This document shows, piece by piece, positions 33,777 to 42,831 of a stretch of DNA of 64,000 nt. The stretch is from Sulfurimonas sp. Its GTDB lineage: Bacteria; Campylobacterota; Campylobacteria; Campylobacterales; Sulfurimonadaceae. Location of the stretch: positions 1 through 64,000 of the forward strand of contig NZ_JAQVKP010000001.1 of assembly GCF_028694605.1 (NCBI RefSeq), given 5' to 3'. Each line of letters starts with the position of its first letter. The stretch's first letter is position 1. A program made the position numbers and the translations under genes. Under the pieces are notes generated by a model. That model saw only the letters and a list, made by a program, of their open reading frames with translations. It ran no database searches and was not told where the DNA came from.

Positions 33777-34880
33777 TTACTTCCCAGACTTCATCCTATT
33801 ATGCAACTTGCAAAGCATTTGACAATTGTTTGGTTCTGTTTTACCGCCCTCATGCCATGGAGTAATGTGGTCTGCTTCCATTTCGTCTAGTTTATAGTGA
33901 TTGTTTGGCTCTACGCATTTTGGGCAGATTCCGTTTTGCCGCTCATACGCTTCTCTTTTTTGCTTGTCCGTAAATGTTCGGATATTTAAGTGTTTTTCTT
34001 TACCTGTTAGTAAATACTCATATATCCCTTTTTTGCTTGTAACATCTTCATCTTGCATAAGCTCAGATATTTTAACTTCTAATGTTTTTGGGTCTAAACT
34101 TTTATCATTTTTAAACTCATTGTATAAAATTCCCCACTCCAAACCTTTCATCTCTTTACGATATTTTGGAAATATAGCACTTACCCAGTCTATAACACTT
34201 TTAAAATAGAGCCATAATTCGGTAGCATTAGGCTCTCGTTGATGAGTTGCCATGTAGTTTTCTATAGTCGTTTTATCTCTTTGTGCAATCCATGAAATAG
34301 CCGTCTCTAAATAATCTTGACGATTTACCGCACCACTCATATATGTATGTGCCATACTATATGCCACACAACCGTTTTTGCTAAAATACTTTTTTGCTTC
34401 ACTTACCCAAGAACCGCTATACACGGCATTTCTCAACTCTTGCTCAGTTAATTCTTCACCTGCTATATTGATAGTTTTAAACCACTCTAGTTTTTCACTA
34501 TCGCTTCCGCTACAAAAATAGACCATCAGTTTATAATCCAAAATCTGTTCTTGTTCATCTTTTTGCAAGTTGTGGAAATATCGCATCATGTAGGCAAAAT
34601 CGCCGTTGATATATTGAGAAATGGATATAGTTCTTTGTTGCCCGTCTATGACCTCATAACTGCCGTCTTCTTTCATCGCCCAGTACATCACATTAAGCGG
34701 AAAACCCTTTGTCGCGGTATCTATAACGGCTTCTCGTTGTTTATCTTTATATACAAACTCTCGCTGATAAGGCGGTCTTATGTCAAGCTTGCCTCCGTAT
34801 CCGACAACGCCGTTTTCTTCGTTGTCAATATAACCGTTTGTGAGTTCTCGTATGGTTATCTCTTTTAGTTCTATGTTCAT
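33777..34880 (-). CDS. DUF262 + HNH nuclease protein
   Basis: The N-terminal DUF262 (ParB/sulfiredoxin-like) domain carries RPPYQREFVY and the signature VIDGQQRTISI. The C-terminal part is an HNH nuclease: CPKCVEPNNHYKLDEMEADHITPWHEGGKTEPNNCQMLCKLHN. DUF262 hydrolyses NTPs in GmrD/GmrSD-like enzymes and often occurs in anti-phage systems. Its start overlaps the methylase stop (ATGA), so the two are one operon. It would be the cleaving partner of the EcoRI-type methylase. No separate EcoRI-like endonuclease is seen. Confidence 0.8.
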   Translation of the reverse strand: MNIELKEITIRELTNGYIDNEENGVVGYGGKLDIRPPYQREFVYKDKQREAVIDTATKGFPLNVMYWAMKEDGSYEVIDGQQRTISISQYINGDFAYMMRYFHNLQKDEQEQILDYKLMVYFCSGSDSEKLEWFKTINIAGEELTEQELRNAVYSGSWVSEAKKYFSKNGCVAYSMAHTYMSGAVNRQDYLETAISWIAQRDKTTIENYMATHQREPNATELWLYFKSVIDWVSAIFPKYRKEMKGLEWGILYNEFKNDKSLDPKTLEVKISELMQDEDVTSKKGIYEYLLTGKEKHLNIRTFTDKQKREAYERQNGICPKCVEPNNHYKLDEMEADHITPWHEGGKTEPNNCQMLCKLHNRMKSGK

Positions 34881-35899
34881 AGTTTTTTGTTCCTTATAAA
34901 AATTCTTTTATATACTCGCTTTTTATTTATCAAAGGTTGGGAAATTTTACTTTTTTCATTCCAAAGCCCATTGGAAAAGCCTTTTCCTTCACTTTCAGTT
35001 GCTCCCAAAATTTCAAACTGTTCAGGACTGTATTTATCCATAAAAGTTATCGGAACTCCCATAACTCCCTCATAATCGATGGGTATATCTTTTGTTTTAT
35101 CAATATTAATTGCATCATAATTATCATATATTGGATATTCACTTTCATGACCATAATAGGATCGATACAAAGGCAAATCTTCGTGCCGTTTTTTTATTTC
35201 CATATTGGTAAACCATACCACACCAGAAACCCGTATCATTCCCTCTTTTCTGTCCGTTGCCGTTGCATAGTCTTCATAGTGTTGATTTATAAAATGACTC
35301 GCACCGCCTTTAAAGCCATAGCCCAACCAAAGCTTATTTTCTTTAATAAGTGGAAAAATTTCTTTGTAAGTAATGGCGTTTTGGTGACCAACTATGATAA
35401 ACTTTTTATCATACTCAATGAGTTGTGCGACATAATCTCGAAATAGAGAAAAAGGCGGGTTTGTCACGACTATGTCGGCTTGTTTTAAAAGTTCTATACT
35501 CTCTTTTGAACGAAAATCCCCATCGCCTTTGAGTTCGTGGATACCTATCTCTTCGGGATTTGGCACTTTGTCGCCGTTTTTATCGCCGTTATACTCCAGC
35601 CATATCGCTTGTTCTGAAGTATTATCGCTAAAGAGGTCTTTATTTTGATTTTTGTAACATGTTGTAATGAGTTTTTTAAGCCCTAATTTTTCAAAATTGT
35701 AAGAAAAATAGTGAAAAAAGTTGCTAATTCTTGGGTCATCACAGTTACAGTAAATAACTTTGTTTTTGAAATGCTCTTTGTAGTGCTTAAGCTCTCGTTC
35801 TATATCTTCTAGTTGTGTATAAAACTCATCATTTTTACCTTTTTTTGCACTATGTAAATTTTTGTTTAATGCTTTTTTTTGCTGATTCTCTTTTGGCAT
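34877..35899 (-). CDS. EcoRI-type adenine-specific DNA methyltransferase
   Basis: The 340-residue protein fits the EcoRI_methylase family: NDEFYTQLEDIERELKHY at the N-terminus, YCNCDDPRISNFFHYF, catalytic VTNPPFSLFRDYV (NPPF), and GVMGVPITFMDKYSPEQFEI in the C-terminal half. It transfers methyl from SAM to adenine in a specific site. It is followed immediately by the DUF262-HNH gene. An HTH gene is divergent, 158 bp away, and TTCAACA motifs occur three times in the intergenic region. The target sequence cannot be read from the protein. Confidence 0.85.
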   Translation of the reverse strand: MPKENQQKKALNKNLHSAKKGKNDEFYTQLEDIERELKHYKEHFKNKVIYCNCDDPRISNFFHYFSYNFEKLGLKKLITTCYKNQNKDLFSDNTSEQAIWLEYNGDKNGDKVPNPEEIGIHELKGDGDFRSKESIELLKQADIVVTNPPFSLFRDYVAQLIEYDKKFIIVGHQNAITYKEIFPLIKENKLWLGYGFKGGASHFINQHYEDYATATDRKEGMIRVSGVVWFTNMEIKKRHEDLPLYRSYYGHESEYPIYDNYDAINIDKTKDIPIDYEGVMGVPITFMDKYSPEQFEILGATESEGKGFSNGLWNEKSKISQPLINKKRVYKRIFIRNKKL

Positions 35900-36057
35900 A
35901 TTTCAACACTTTTAATAATTTTTGTCTATTTGTTCAACATTGTATTTTAGAAATGTTTAATATATCTACATAAATTTAATAAATAGTTGTTTATTTCAAC
36001 AGTTGTTTTTTTATGAGTTGATTTGTAACCTTTAGCAATAAAAAAGGGCGAAAATTG

Positions 36058-36255
36058 ATGAATAAAAGAGATATTGCTGGTTATTTAGGGATAGATAGAA
36101 CAACTTTATATAATTGGGAAAAATTTAAACCAAACCTCTATAAAACAGTTATGAAAGGCTTGGCGTTTGATGAGATGATAGAGAAGTCTGAACAAAATCT
36201 AAATGAGCTTAAAGAGTTAAAAAAGAAGTTTGAGGTAAAAAAGCAAAAATCTTAA
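36058..36255 (+). CDS. Small HTH protein divergent from the methylase
   Basis: The ATG at 36058 gives a 65-residue protein: HTH NKRDIAGYLGIDRTTLYNWEK, then a helical tail rich in Glu/Lys (NELKELKKKFEVKKQKS). The motif resembles the HTH of the protein at 20149. Its position, divergent from a restriction-modification-type operon, is that of a controller protein, but the family differs from classic C proteins. AAAGGGCG precedes the start. Confidence 0.55.
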   Translation: MNKRDIAGYLGIDRTTLYNWEKFKPNLYKTVMKGLAFDEMIEKSEQNLNELKELKKKFEVKKQKS

Positions 36256-36281
36256 ATTTACTCAACATAAACATCATTTTG

Positions 36282-36294
36282 TTTTAGAGGTGCC
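36282..36294 (+). repeat. Solo MITE-end remnant
   Basis: TTTTAGAGGTGCCC followed by TTTA is the right end of the MITE and the target sequence seen at 57462, without the rest of the element. It may be a scar of an excised or deleted copy. Confidence 0.5.
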
Positions 36295-36446
36295 CTTTAG
36301 TGAGTAACTATCTTCGCTAAGAGGTTTTCCATTATAATGGTGGTAATATTTTTTGTGTTTAGCCTATTTTACATCTTATTAAATTGGTGTGTTACTTTAT
36401 TTGTTTTACTATTTCGTATGAGTAACTGATATATAAAGGCAGAGCG

Positions 36447-37652
36447 ATGAAAAACGCCAAAATACTCTCTTTTTTACACTTTTTGCTTTTTGTTTTGCCG
36501 CTGAGTGCGCAAGAGGCGGGATTTCTCTCTTCACAAAAGCAAGAACTGCTGCTTCAGGAGCAAAACAGGTACGAATCAGAAAATGAAAAGTTGCGCTACA
36601 ATTGGGTAGCCCCGCTCAATCTTGGTGTTTCATGGGGGTTTGAGAAGAGTTATCTGGGGGATTACGGTTTTAGTAAAAATACATCCGCCTCCATAACGCA
36701 GGATATCTTCCGTTCAGGAGGCATAGAGTACCAAATAGAGTACGCAGACGCCAAAAAAAGAGCGGATGCGATGGCTCTAAACTACCAAAGGGCGGCGTTA
36801 AATGAGGAAGTTTTCACCTATGTTTTGAACTACAAAAAAACTCTTTATCAAAAAGAGCAGGGCGAGTTGACGCTTAAAAACCAAGAGATTGCTATTTTTA
36901 TAAAACAGCAGTTATACGATGCGGGAAAAGCCGATATCACGGAGCTAAACAATGCGCTTGTAGAGCAGAGCAGCCAGTTAAAAAACCTCGTTACTTATGA
37001 CTACACACTTGCAAAACTCAAAGAGGATATAGCAAAGATAAGCGACATAAACCCGTCTGAGGTTATACTTCCAACCCTCTCTTTAGTGCAAAAGGAGACC
37101 TTTTTGCAAGAAAATATCTCGCTTAGTTATGAGAAGCTTCATTTAGAGAGCCTCAAAGGGCTTCACGGCGTGACAAAAAGCGGCTATCTTCCATCACTCA
37201 GCGTAAATGCGGATGTCGGGTACAGAGAGTACGAGTCCAAAAAATACGCTTCCAGAGATGACGGCGCATACTATGGAGTGGGAGTTGCGCTTAACATTCC
37301 TTTGGCGTATAATGCTCAAGCGACCATCCAAGAAGCACAGGCAACGCAGATGAAGCAGTCTGCACAAGTTGCTGACAAGCAAAGAGCGCTTAGTGCTTCA
37401 TACGAGCAGTCTATTGCGCTGATAGAGAGTTATCGCAGATACAACGAGGTAAGCACAAAAAACCTTTCTTTGTATGATGGGCTGATTGATGCCATCAAAG
37501 CGGGGGTGGACGCAGGGACAAAAACAGGGTACGATTTGCAAATCATCAAAAACACAAGGGCCATAGAAGAGCTCAACATAAAAATAAGCGAGATAGATAT
37601 GCAGCTAGAGTTGGCAAAACTCCATTTTTCACAAATTTCAAACAAAGAGTAG
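36447..37652 (+). CDS. TolC-family outer-membrane efflux protein
   Basis: A signal peptide (MKNAKILSFLHFLLFVLPLSAQ) precedes the TolC-type duplicated helical structure: long helices (ELLLQEQNRYESENEKL, GELTLKNQEIAIFIKQQLYDAGKADITELNNALVE) with a barrel strand between. The C-terminal second half repeats the pattern (GLIDAIKAGVDAGTKTGYDLQ). It forms the outer-membrane exit duct of the MacAB-like system that follows in the same operon, 3 bp apart. It is shorter than E. coli TolC but usual for this group. Confidence 0.8.
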   Translation: MKNAKILSFLHFLLFVLPLSAQEAGFLSSQKQELLLQEQNRYESENEKLRYNWVAPLNLGVSWGFEKSYLGDYGFSKNTSASITQDIFRSGGIEYQIEYADAKKRADAMALNYQRAALNEEVFTYVLNYKKTLYQKEQGELTLKNQEIAIFIKQQLYDAGKADITELNNALVEQSSQLKNLVTYDYTLAKLKEDIAKISDINPSEVILPTLSLVQKETFLQENISLSYEKLHLESLKGLHGVTKSGYLPSLSVNADVGYREYESKKYASRDDGAYYGVGVALNIPLAYNAQATIQEAQATQMKQSAQVADKQRALSASYEQSIALIESYRRYNEVSTKNLSLYDGLIDAIKAGVDAGTKTGYDLQIIKNTRAIEELNIKISEIDMQLELAKLHFSQISNKE

Positions 37653-37655
37653 CAG

Positions 37656-38834
37656 ATGGCAGTTGAGAATATAGAGCAGACACTCGGTGTGGGTGCGCAT
37701 AAAAAGAGAAGTTTTAAGATATATTTTATATTTTTGTCTCTTGCCGTACTTGCGGCAGGAGCTTTTTTTTGGTACAAAACAAGCAAAAACAAAAATGAGA
37801 TAGAGTATCTAAGCGCACCGCTTGAGAGAAAAACCATCACCGTAATGGTGGATGCAAGCGGAAACATGGAACCTACAAACAGCGTTGACGTCGGTATAGA
37901 GGTCTCAGGAACGATAAGCGAGGTTTTGGTTGACTATAACCAGCATGTCAAAAAAGGGGAGGTGATGGCTCGTTTGGATACCGTCAAACTCTCCTCAAAA
38001 GTGACAAGCTACCAAGCCGCACTTGCAAAATATGAGGCAAATGTGGCAGAGGCAACTGCTACGCTTACAAAATCCAAAAACGAATGGCTTCGTGTAGATA
38101 AGATGATAAAAGCGACCAACGGAGGCTACCCATCAAGACAGGAGGTTGACAGTGCGTACGCCGCATACCAACTCTCGCTTGCCTCTTTGGAGGTTGCAAA
38201 AGCAGGGCGAAATCAGGCAAATGCGGAGCTAAAAGCGGCTCAGGACGACCTTAAAAAAGCTGTTGTCGTCTCGCCTATCGACGGTGTAGTTTTGGCAAAA
38301 AAGGTAGAAGCAGGACAGAGCGTGGTTGCGGCGATGACTATTCCAGTTCTCTTTAGCTTGGCGGAGGATTTGACAAAGATGAAGGTGATTGTCAGTGTCG
38401 ATGAAGCCGATATTGCTTATGTAAAAGAGGGACAAAATGTCGAGTTTAGCGTAGATGCGTACCCGCAAAAAACCTTTAAGGGTGTTGTAGCGCAGCTGCG
38501 CTTGAACTCACAGATAGTGAGCGGCGTTGTCACCTATGATGCGGTTGTCGATGTGCAAAATCCGGAGCTGCTTCTTCGCCCTGGGATGACTGTTTTTGCA
38601 CATATCGTTACCGATGTCATAAAAGATGCTCTTGTTGTACCAAATACGGCACTTCGTTTTACGCCGCCGATGCAAAAAAGAGATGCTTTGGGTAAACATG
38701 TATGGGTTTTGCGAGAGAACAAACCATCTAAAGTTGGGCTCAAAGTCGGGAAAAGCGATGGAAGTTTTAGTGTTGTCGAGAGTGTGGAACTAAGCGAGAG
38801 AGATTCTGTTTTGGTGGGAATCAAAGAGCGATGA
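37656..38834 (+). CDS. macA: MacA-like periplasmic adaptor
   Basis: An N-terminal TM (IYFIFLSLAVLAAGAFFWY) is followed by a lipoyl half (VDVGIEVSGTISEVLVDYNQHVKKGEVMARLD), a coiled-coil hairpin (YQAALAKYEANVAEATATLTKSK), the second lipoyl half (VVVSPIDGVVLAKKVEAGQSV), a beta-barrel and a membrane-proximal domain. This is the membrane fusion protein that joins MacB to TolC. Its stop overlaps the ATPase gene by ATGA. The transported compound is not shown by sequence; macrolides, peptides or siderophores are typical. Confidence 0.85.
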   Translation: MAVENIEQTLGVGAHKKRSFKIYFIFLSLAVLAAGAFFWYKTSKNKNEIEYLSAPLERKTITVMVDASGNMEPTNSVDVGIEVSGTISEVLVDYNQHVKKGEVMARLDTVKLSSKVTSYQAALAKYEANVAEATATLTKSKNEWLRVDKMIKATNGGYPSRQEVDSAYAAYQLSLASLEVAKAGRNQANAELKAAQDDLKKAVVVSPIDGVVLAKKVEAGQSVVAAMTIPVLFSLAEDLTKMKVIVSVDEADIAYVKEGQNVEFSVDAYPQKTFKGVVAQLRLNSQIVSGVVTYDAVVDVQNPELLLRPGMTVFAHIVTDVIKDALVVPNTALRFTPPMQKRDALGKHVWVLRENKPSKVGLKVGKSDGSFSVVESVELSERDSVLVGIKER

Positions 38835-39532
38835 GAGAGCAAAAGTATGTTATAGAGCTTCAAAACGCCACAAAATCATACGGAGAGGCAGAGGCAAAAA
38901 CATTTGCCATGCAGGGTGTCAATCTTCAAGTAAAACATGGAGAGTTTTTAGCCATCATGGGTCCAAGCGGTTCGGGAAAATCAACCACCATGAACATCAT
39001 CGGCTGTTTGGACACACTCAGTGGCGGAGCGTACTTTTTTGAGGGGGTCAATGTCGGTTTGCTTTCGCAAGACCAACGGGCACTTTTGCGCAGAAACTAC
39101 ATAGGGTTTATCTTTCAGGGGTTCAATCTGCTAGGAAAAACAACCGCCGTTGAAAATGTCGAACTCCCGCTTCTTTACCGTGGCTATGATATGCATGAAA
39201 GAAGAAAGATGGCGATGGAGGCACTTAAAAATGTAGGGCTTGAACATGTCGCACACCACACGCCCGGCGAACTCTCAGGCGGACAGCAACAAAGAGTGGC
39301 GATTGCAAGGGCTATCGTTACAAATCCGCTTATTTTGCTTGCGGATGAACCGACAGGCAACTTGGATACCGCAAAAAGCATCGAGATTATGGAACTTTTG
39401 CGCTCTTTTAACAAAGAAAAAGGGATTACCGTTTTGATGGTAACGCATGAGATGGATATGGCAAAGTACGCTTCAAGAAGAGTATATTTTAGAGACGGAA
39501 GTATAGAGAAGAGTGAAGAGGAGAGCCAATGA
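38831..39532 (+). CDS. MacB/LolD-type ABC ATPase
   Basis: Walker A GPSGSGKSTTMN, signature LSGGQQQRVAIARA, Walker B LLADEPTGNLD and switch His VTHEMD are all present in 233 residues. The sequence matches the MacB/LolD/FtsE class. It powers the transporter by ATP hydrolysis at the inner face. The ATPase and permease are separate genes here, whereas E. coli MacB is a fusion. It overlaps the permease gene by ATGA. Confidence 0.9.
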   Translation: MREQKYVIELQNATKSYGEAEAKTFAMQGVNLQVKHGEFLAIMGPSGSGKSTTMNIIGCLDTLSGGAYFFEGVNVGLLSQDQRALLRRNYIGFIFQGFNLLGKTTAVENVELPLLYRGYDMHERRKMAMEALKNVGLEHVAHHTPGELSGGQQQRVAIARAIVTNPLILLADEPTGNLDTAKSIEIMELLRSFNKEKGITVLMVTHEMDMAKYASRRVYFRDGSIEKSEEESQ

Positions 39533-40740
39533 TTTGGAACGCTTTTTTACTTGCTCTTCGTGAAATTCGCAGAAGTGCTTTGCGCTCGGCACTCACCACG
39601 CTTGGTATAGTCATAGGCATAGCCTCTGTTATTGCTATGGTTATGTTAGGTGATGCCACAACAGCCTATATCACGCAAAGTATCTCAAAACTTGGGACAA
39701 ATATGCTTATCCTTGTCCCGGGGCAAAAACAGAAAGGTCCGCCCTCAACAGACTCAACGGCAAGAAGATTTACGCACAGTGATGTGGAAGCCCTTAAAAA
39801 AGAGCTTGCAAATATCCGAGGTGTTGCACCCATTGGCTCAAGCCAAATGCATGCCGTTTATGGAAACAAAAACTATGCAACAACTGTTGAGGGAAGCGAC
39901 AATGACTACTTTGTCGTCAAAGATTGGGTTTTTGCGTCGGGAAGAGAGTTCTCACCCATAGAGCTTCAAAACGGAAAAGCGGTGTGCGTCATAGGCGAGA
40001 CCATACGCAAAGAGCTTTTTGGAGCGTTAAATCCAGTCGGAGAGTCCATCCGTCTTGAGAGTTTTTCATGTGAGGTTGTCGGTTTGCTTGAAGCAAAAGG
40101 CGCGGCAATGTTTGGGATGGATCAAGATGCTATCATCGTCACCCCTATCCGCATGTTTCAAAGACGCATCGGCGGAAACAAAGAAGTTGCAAGAATGATT
40201 ATTTCGGCAAACTCCTCATCGCAAATCGAGAGTGTCAAAGAAGCCGCCACCTTTCTTATGCAGGAACGCCGCAAGATAAGAGCAGGGCAGGAAGATGATT
40301 TTAACCTCCATGATATGCGTGAAATGGTACAAACCCTCTCTTCCACAACACAGATGTTGACCGTTTTGCTTGGAGCAGTTGCGGCGATTAGTCTGCTTGT
40401 AGGCGGCATAGGCATCATGAATATCATGCTAGTCTCCGTCACGGAGCGAACCCGTGAGATAGGCATACGGCTTGCCATCGGTGCGCTTGAGAGAGAAGTT
40501 TTGCTTCAGTTTTTAGTAGAAGCGATAGTTCTCTCCTCTCTTGGGGGTGTTTTGGGGATTATCATAGGTGTGGGTGCAGGAGTGGGTATATCGTTCTTTT
40601 TTGATTTGCCTCTTATCTTTAACACTTTTATCGTTATCGTTGCATTTTTGTTCTCAACGATGGTTGGTGTCATTTTTGGCTACTTTCCAGCCAGAAAAGC
40701 CGCACGCCTAAACCCTATCGAGGCGCTCAGGCATGAGTAA
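39529..40740 (+). CDS. macB: MacB/FtsX-type ABC permease
   Basis: The N-terminal TM (ALTTLGIVIGIASVIAMVML) precedes a large periplasmic MacB_PCD domain, and three C-terminal TM helices follow (GAVAAISLLVGGIGIMNIMLVSVTERTREIGIRLAIGA...). The motif VTERTREIGIRLAIGA is typical of the FtsX family. It uses mechanotransmission to drive substrate from the periplasm through MacA-TolC. It is the last gene of the four-gene operon and lies before nirA with a 102-bp gap. Confidence 0.88.
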   Translation: MIWNAFLLALREIRRSALRSALTTLGIVIGIASVIAMVMLGDATTAYITQSISKLGTNMLILVPGQKQKGPPSTDSTARRFTHSDVEALKKELANIRGVAPIGSSQMHAVYGNKNYATTVEGSDNDYFVVKDWVFASGREFSPIELQNGKAVCVIGETIRKELFGALNPVGESIRLESFSCEVVGLLEAKGAAMFGMDQDAIIVTPIRMFQRRIGGNKEVARMIISANSSSQIESVKEAATFLMQERRKIRAGQEDDFNLHDMREMVQTLSSTTQMLTVLLGAVAAISLLVGGIGIMNIMLVSVTERTREIGIRLAIGALEREVLLQFLVEAIVLSSLGGVLGIIIGVGAGVGISFFFDLPLIFNTFIVIVAFLFSTMVGVIFGYFPARKAARLNPIEALRHE

Positions 40741-40842
40741 TAGGATATTTCATCACTGATTAAAAAGTAATCAATAGATTGCCTATTTGCACTTTTGTAA
40801 CTGCTAAAATTGTGACTATATTCGATAGAGATCGGAGTTACA

Positions 40843-42750
40843 ATGCAATCTTTACAAAAAGCGTATGACGCAAGAGCAAAAAAACTAAACAAAGTCGAAG
40901 AGACAAAAGCACTCAAATCCCCAAAAGAGGCGTTTGAGATGTTAGAGCAGTATGCAAAAAAGGGTTACGAATCCATTCCTGATGAAGATAAAAACTACTT
41001 TTTAAAGTGCTTTGGCATCTATGACAAAAACGACCAGACACCGCAAAAGTTTATGATAAGAGTTCGTATCAGCGGCGGTTATCTAAACGCTTTACAAGCG
41101 AGAGTTTTGGGTGAAATCGCACAAGAGTTTGGAGAGGACTATATCGACATCACAACCCGTGCACAGATAGAGCTTCGCTACATCGACATCAAAGATATAC
41201 CGACTATCTTTGAACGTATGAGTGCAGTGGGGATAAGCTCGTATCAAACGGGTGTGGACAACTTTAGAAACATCGTTACAGACCCGCTTGATACACGTGG
41301 GTTTGATAATGTCTTGCCATCGTATGAACTACTTAAAAAACTAGAGAGTACATTTTTGCATAACTATGAGTGGATAAGCGCACTTCCCAGAAAGTTTAAC
41401 ACATCCATCACAGGCTCAATCTCCAACCGATGCAACGCATTTGGACATGACTGCTGTTTTGTTTTGGCGCAAAAAGAGGGGATGTACGGCTACAATATGT
41501 ACCTTGGCGGAAAAGTAGGCAAAGTGGCAAAAAGTGCAGACATCTTTTTACTACCGCATGAGGTTCCTCTTGCGTATAACTCTATCATCGACATCTTTAA
41601 GCGGTTTGGATTTCGTGACAACAGAAACAAAAACCGCCTCTCTTTTTTAGTCGAAGCTGTGGGCATGGAGGAGATACGCTCTGCTATCTGCCAAAATGCC
41701 GGTGTAGAGTTTGCAACCGCAGGCGAGACGATGACAAAGCTAGACTTCAATGACCCAGACCACGGCAAAGTAAGCTTAAGAGACGGAACTTTTGGTGTGC
41801 ATCTGGTTGTGCCGGCGGGTATCTTTAGTGGAAGTGATTTGGTGCGTGTGGCGGATGCGAGTGAGCGATGGGGAGACGGAGAGATTCGTTTTGACATCGG
41901 GCAGAGCATCTACATACTTGGTGTAAAAGAGATGGACGCACTAAAAGGCGAGGCAGTTTTTCAAAAATACAAAAGCGTTGATTCGCCCTACAAAAACCAC
42001 CTAATTGCATGTGCAGGTTCACAGCACTGCCCCTTTGGTGTCATCGAGAACAAAAGTGATGCCATCAAAATGGCGGAATATCTGGAGAAAAAAGTACCGC
42101 TTGCAGAGGGAAGGGTACGCATGTACTGGTCTGGGTGCATCAAAGGATGCGGTCTGCATGGGCTTGGAGATATCGGTTTTGAGGGATGTAAAGTCAAAGT
42201 AGATGGCGAAATGGAGGGCGGTGTAAACATCTCCCTTGGCGGAAAAATCACAAGCGAGGGACTGGAGGGTTATACCATCATCAAATCGGCTCCGCTACGA
42301 TACGCACACCTTTATGTCGAGACCCTGATGCTGGAGTATAGAAGATTAAAAAAACCATTTGAGAGTTTTGAGATGTTTCATGAACGCATCCTAAAGCTTT
42401 ACACCCCCGCTTGCATCGGCTTTATGATGAAACTGGGAGCGTATTTGAGAGAGAAAAATATTGAGATTGAGATAGGTTTTGGCGAAAAAGTAAACACAGG
42501 AAAAAATGAGGAGTTTGAGCTTTTTGAACTGGGACGCAAACTCTACATGAAACTCTCAGGGCGAGAAGCATACAGTGCATACGATAGATTTACAAATGTG
42601 CTAAAGAGCGAAAAACTCCAAAGCATCCGCTCTCTCGCACCAAGCACAGATGAAAACCTCTCTCTTTTGTGTGAGAAGATTTTAGAGACAAAAGAGCAAA
42701 ACAGAGCGGTAGTTTTTTCAGAGGTGGAGCATTTTATAAGTAGAGGGTAA
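40843..42750 (+). CDS. nirA: Siroheme [4Fe-4S] nitrite/sulfite reductase (NirA-like)
   Basis: The 635-residue protein has two ferredoxin-like half domains (FMIRVRISGGYLNALQ; TRAQIELRYI) and the siroheme/iron-sulfur cluster motifs CAGSQHC near residue 390 and GCIKGCG near 431, as in ferredoxin-nitrite and sulfite reductases. It reduces nitrite to ammonia (or sulfite to sulfide) with six electrons. The C-terminal 110 residues are an extra helical part. GGAG precedes the ATG, and an inverted repeat TGATTA-N5-TAATCA lies at 40757-40773. Nitrite is likelier given the FNT channel in the window. Confidence 0.8.
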   Translation: MQSLQKAYDARAKKLNKVEETKALKSPKEAFEMLEQYAKKGYESIPDEDKNYFLKCFGIYDKNDQTPQKFMIRVRISGGYLNALQARVLGEIAQEFGEDYIDITTRAQIELRYIDIKDIPTIFERMSAVGISSYQTGVDNFRNIVTDPLDTRGFDNVLPSYELLKKLESTFLHNYEWISALPRKFNTSITGSISNRCNAFGHDCCFVLAQKEGMYGYNMYLGGKVGKVAKSADIFLLPHEVPLAYNSIIDIFKRFGFRDNRNKNRLSFLVEAVGMEEIRSAICQNAGVEFATAGETMTKLDFNDPDHGKVSLRDGTFGVHLVVPAGIFSGSDLVRVADASERWGDGEIRFDIGQSIYILGVKEMDALKGEAVFQKYKSVDSPYKNHLIACAGSQHCPFGVIENKSDAIKMAEYLEKKVPLAEGRVRMYWSGCIKGCGLHGLGDIGFEGCKVKVDGEMEGGVNISLGGKITSEGLEGYTIIKSAPLRYAHLYVETLMLEYRRLKKPFESFEMFHERILKLYTPACIGFMMKLGAYLREKNIEIEIGFGEKVNTGKNEEFELFELGRKLYMKLSGREAYSAYDRFTNVLKSEKLQSIRSLAPSTDENLSLLCEKILETKEQNRAVVFSEVEHFISRG

Positions 42751-42787
42751 AGTCTTGTATGCCACACACTCCACCCACTCCTAAAGC

Positions 42788-42805
42788 CTCCCGCAAATGC
42801 GGGAG
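42788..42805. terminator. Hairpin between convergent nirA and RND genes
   Basis: CTCCCGC-AAAT-GCGGGAG is a perfect 7-bp GC-rich stem with a 4-base loop between the 3' ends of two convergent genes. A proper T-run is lacking on either side, so it may be a weak bidirectional terminator or an mRNA-stabilising hairpin. Confidence 0.55.
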
Positions 42806-42831
42806 AGAAATAAGTTTTACGCACTTTTAAA

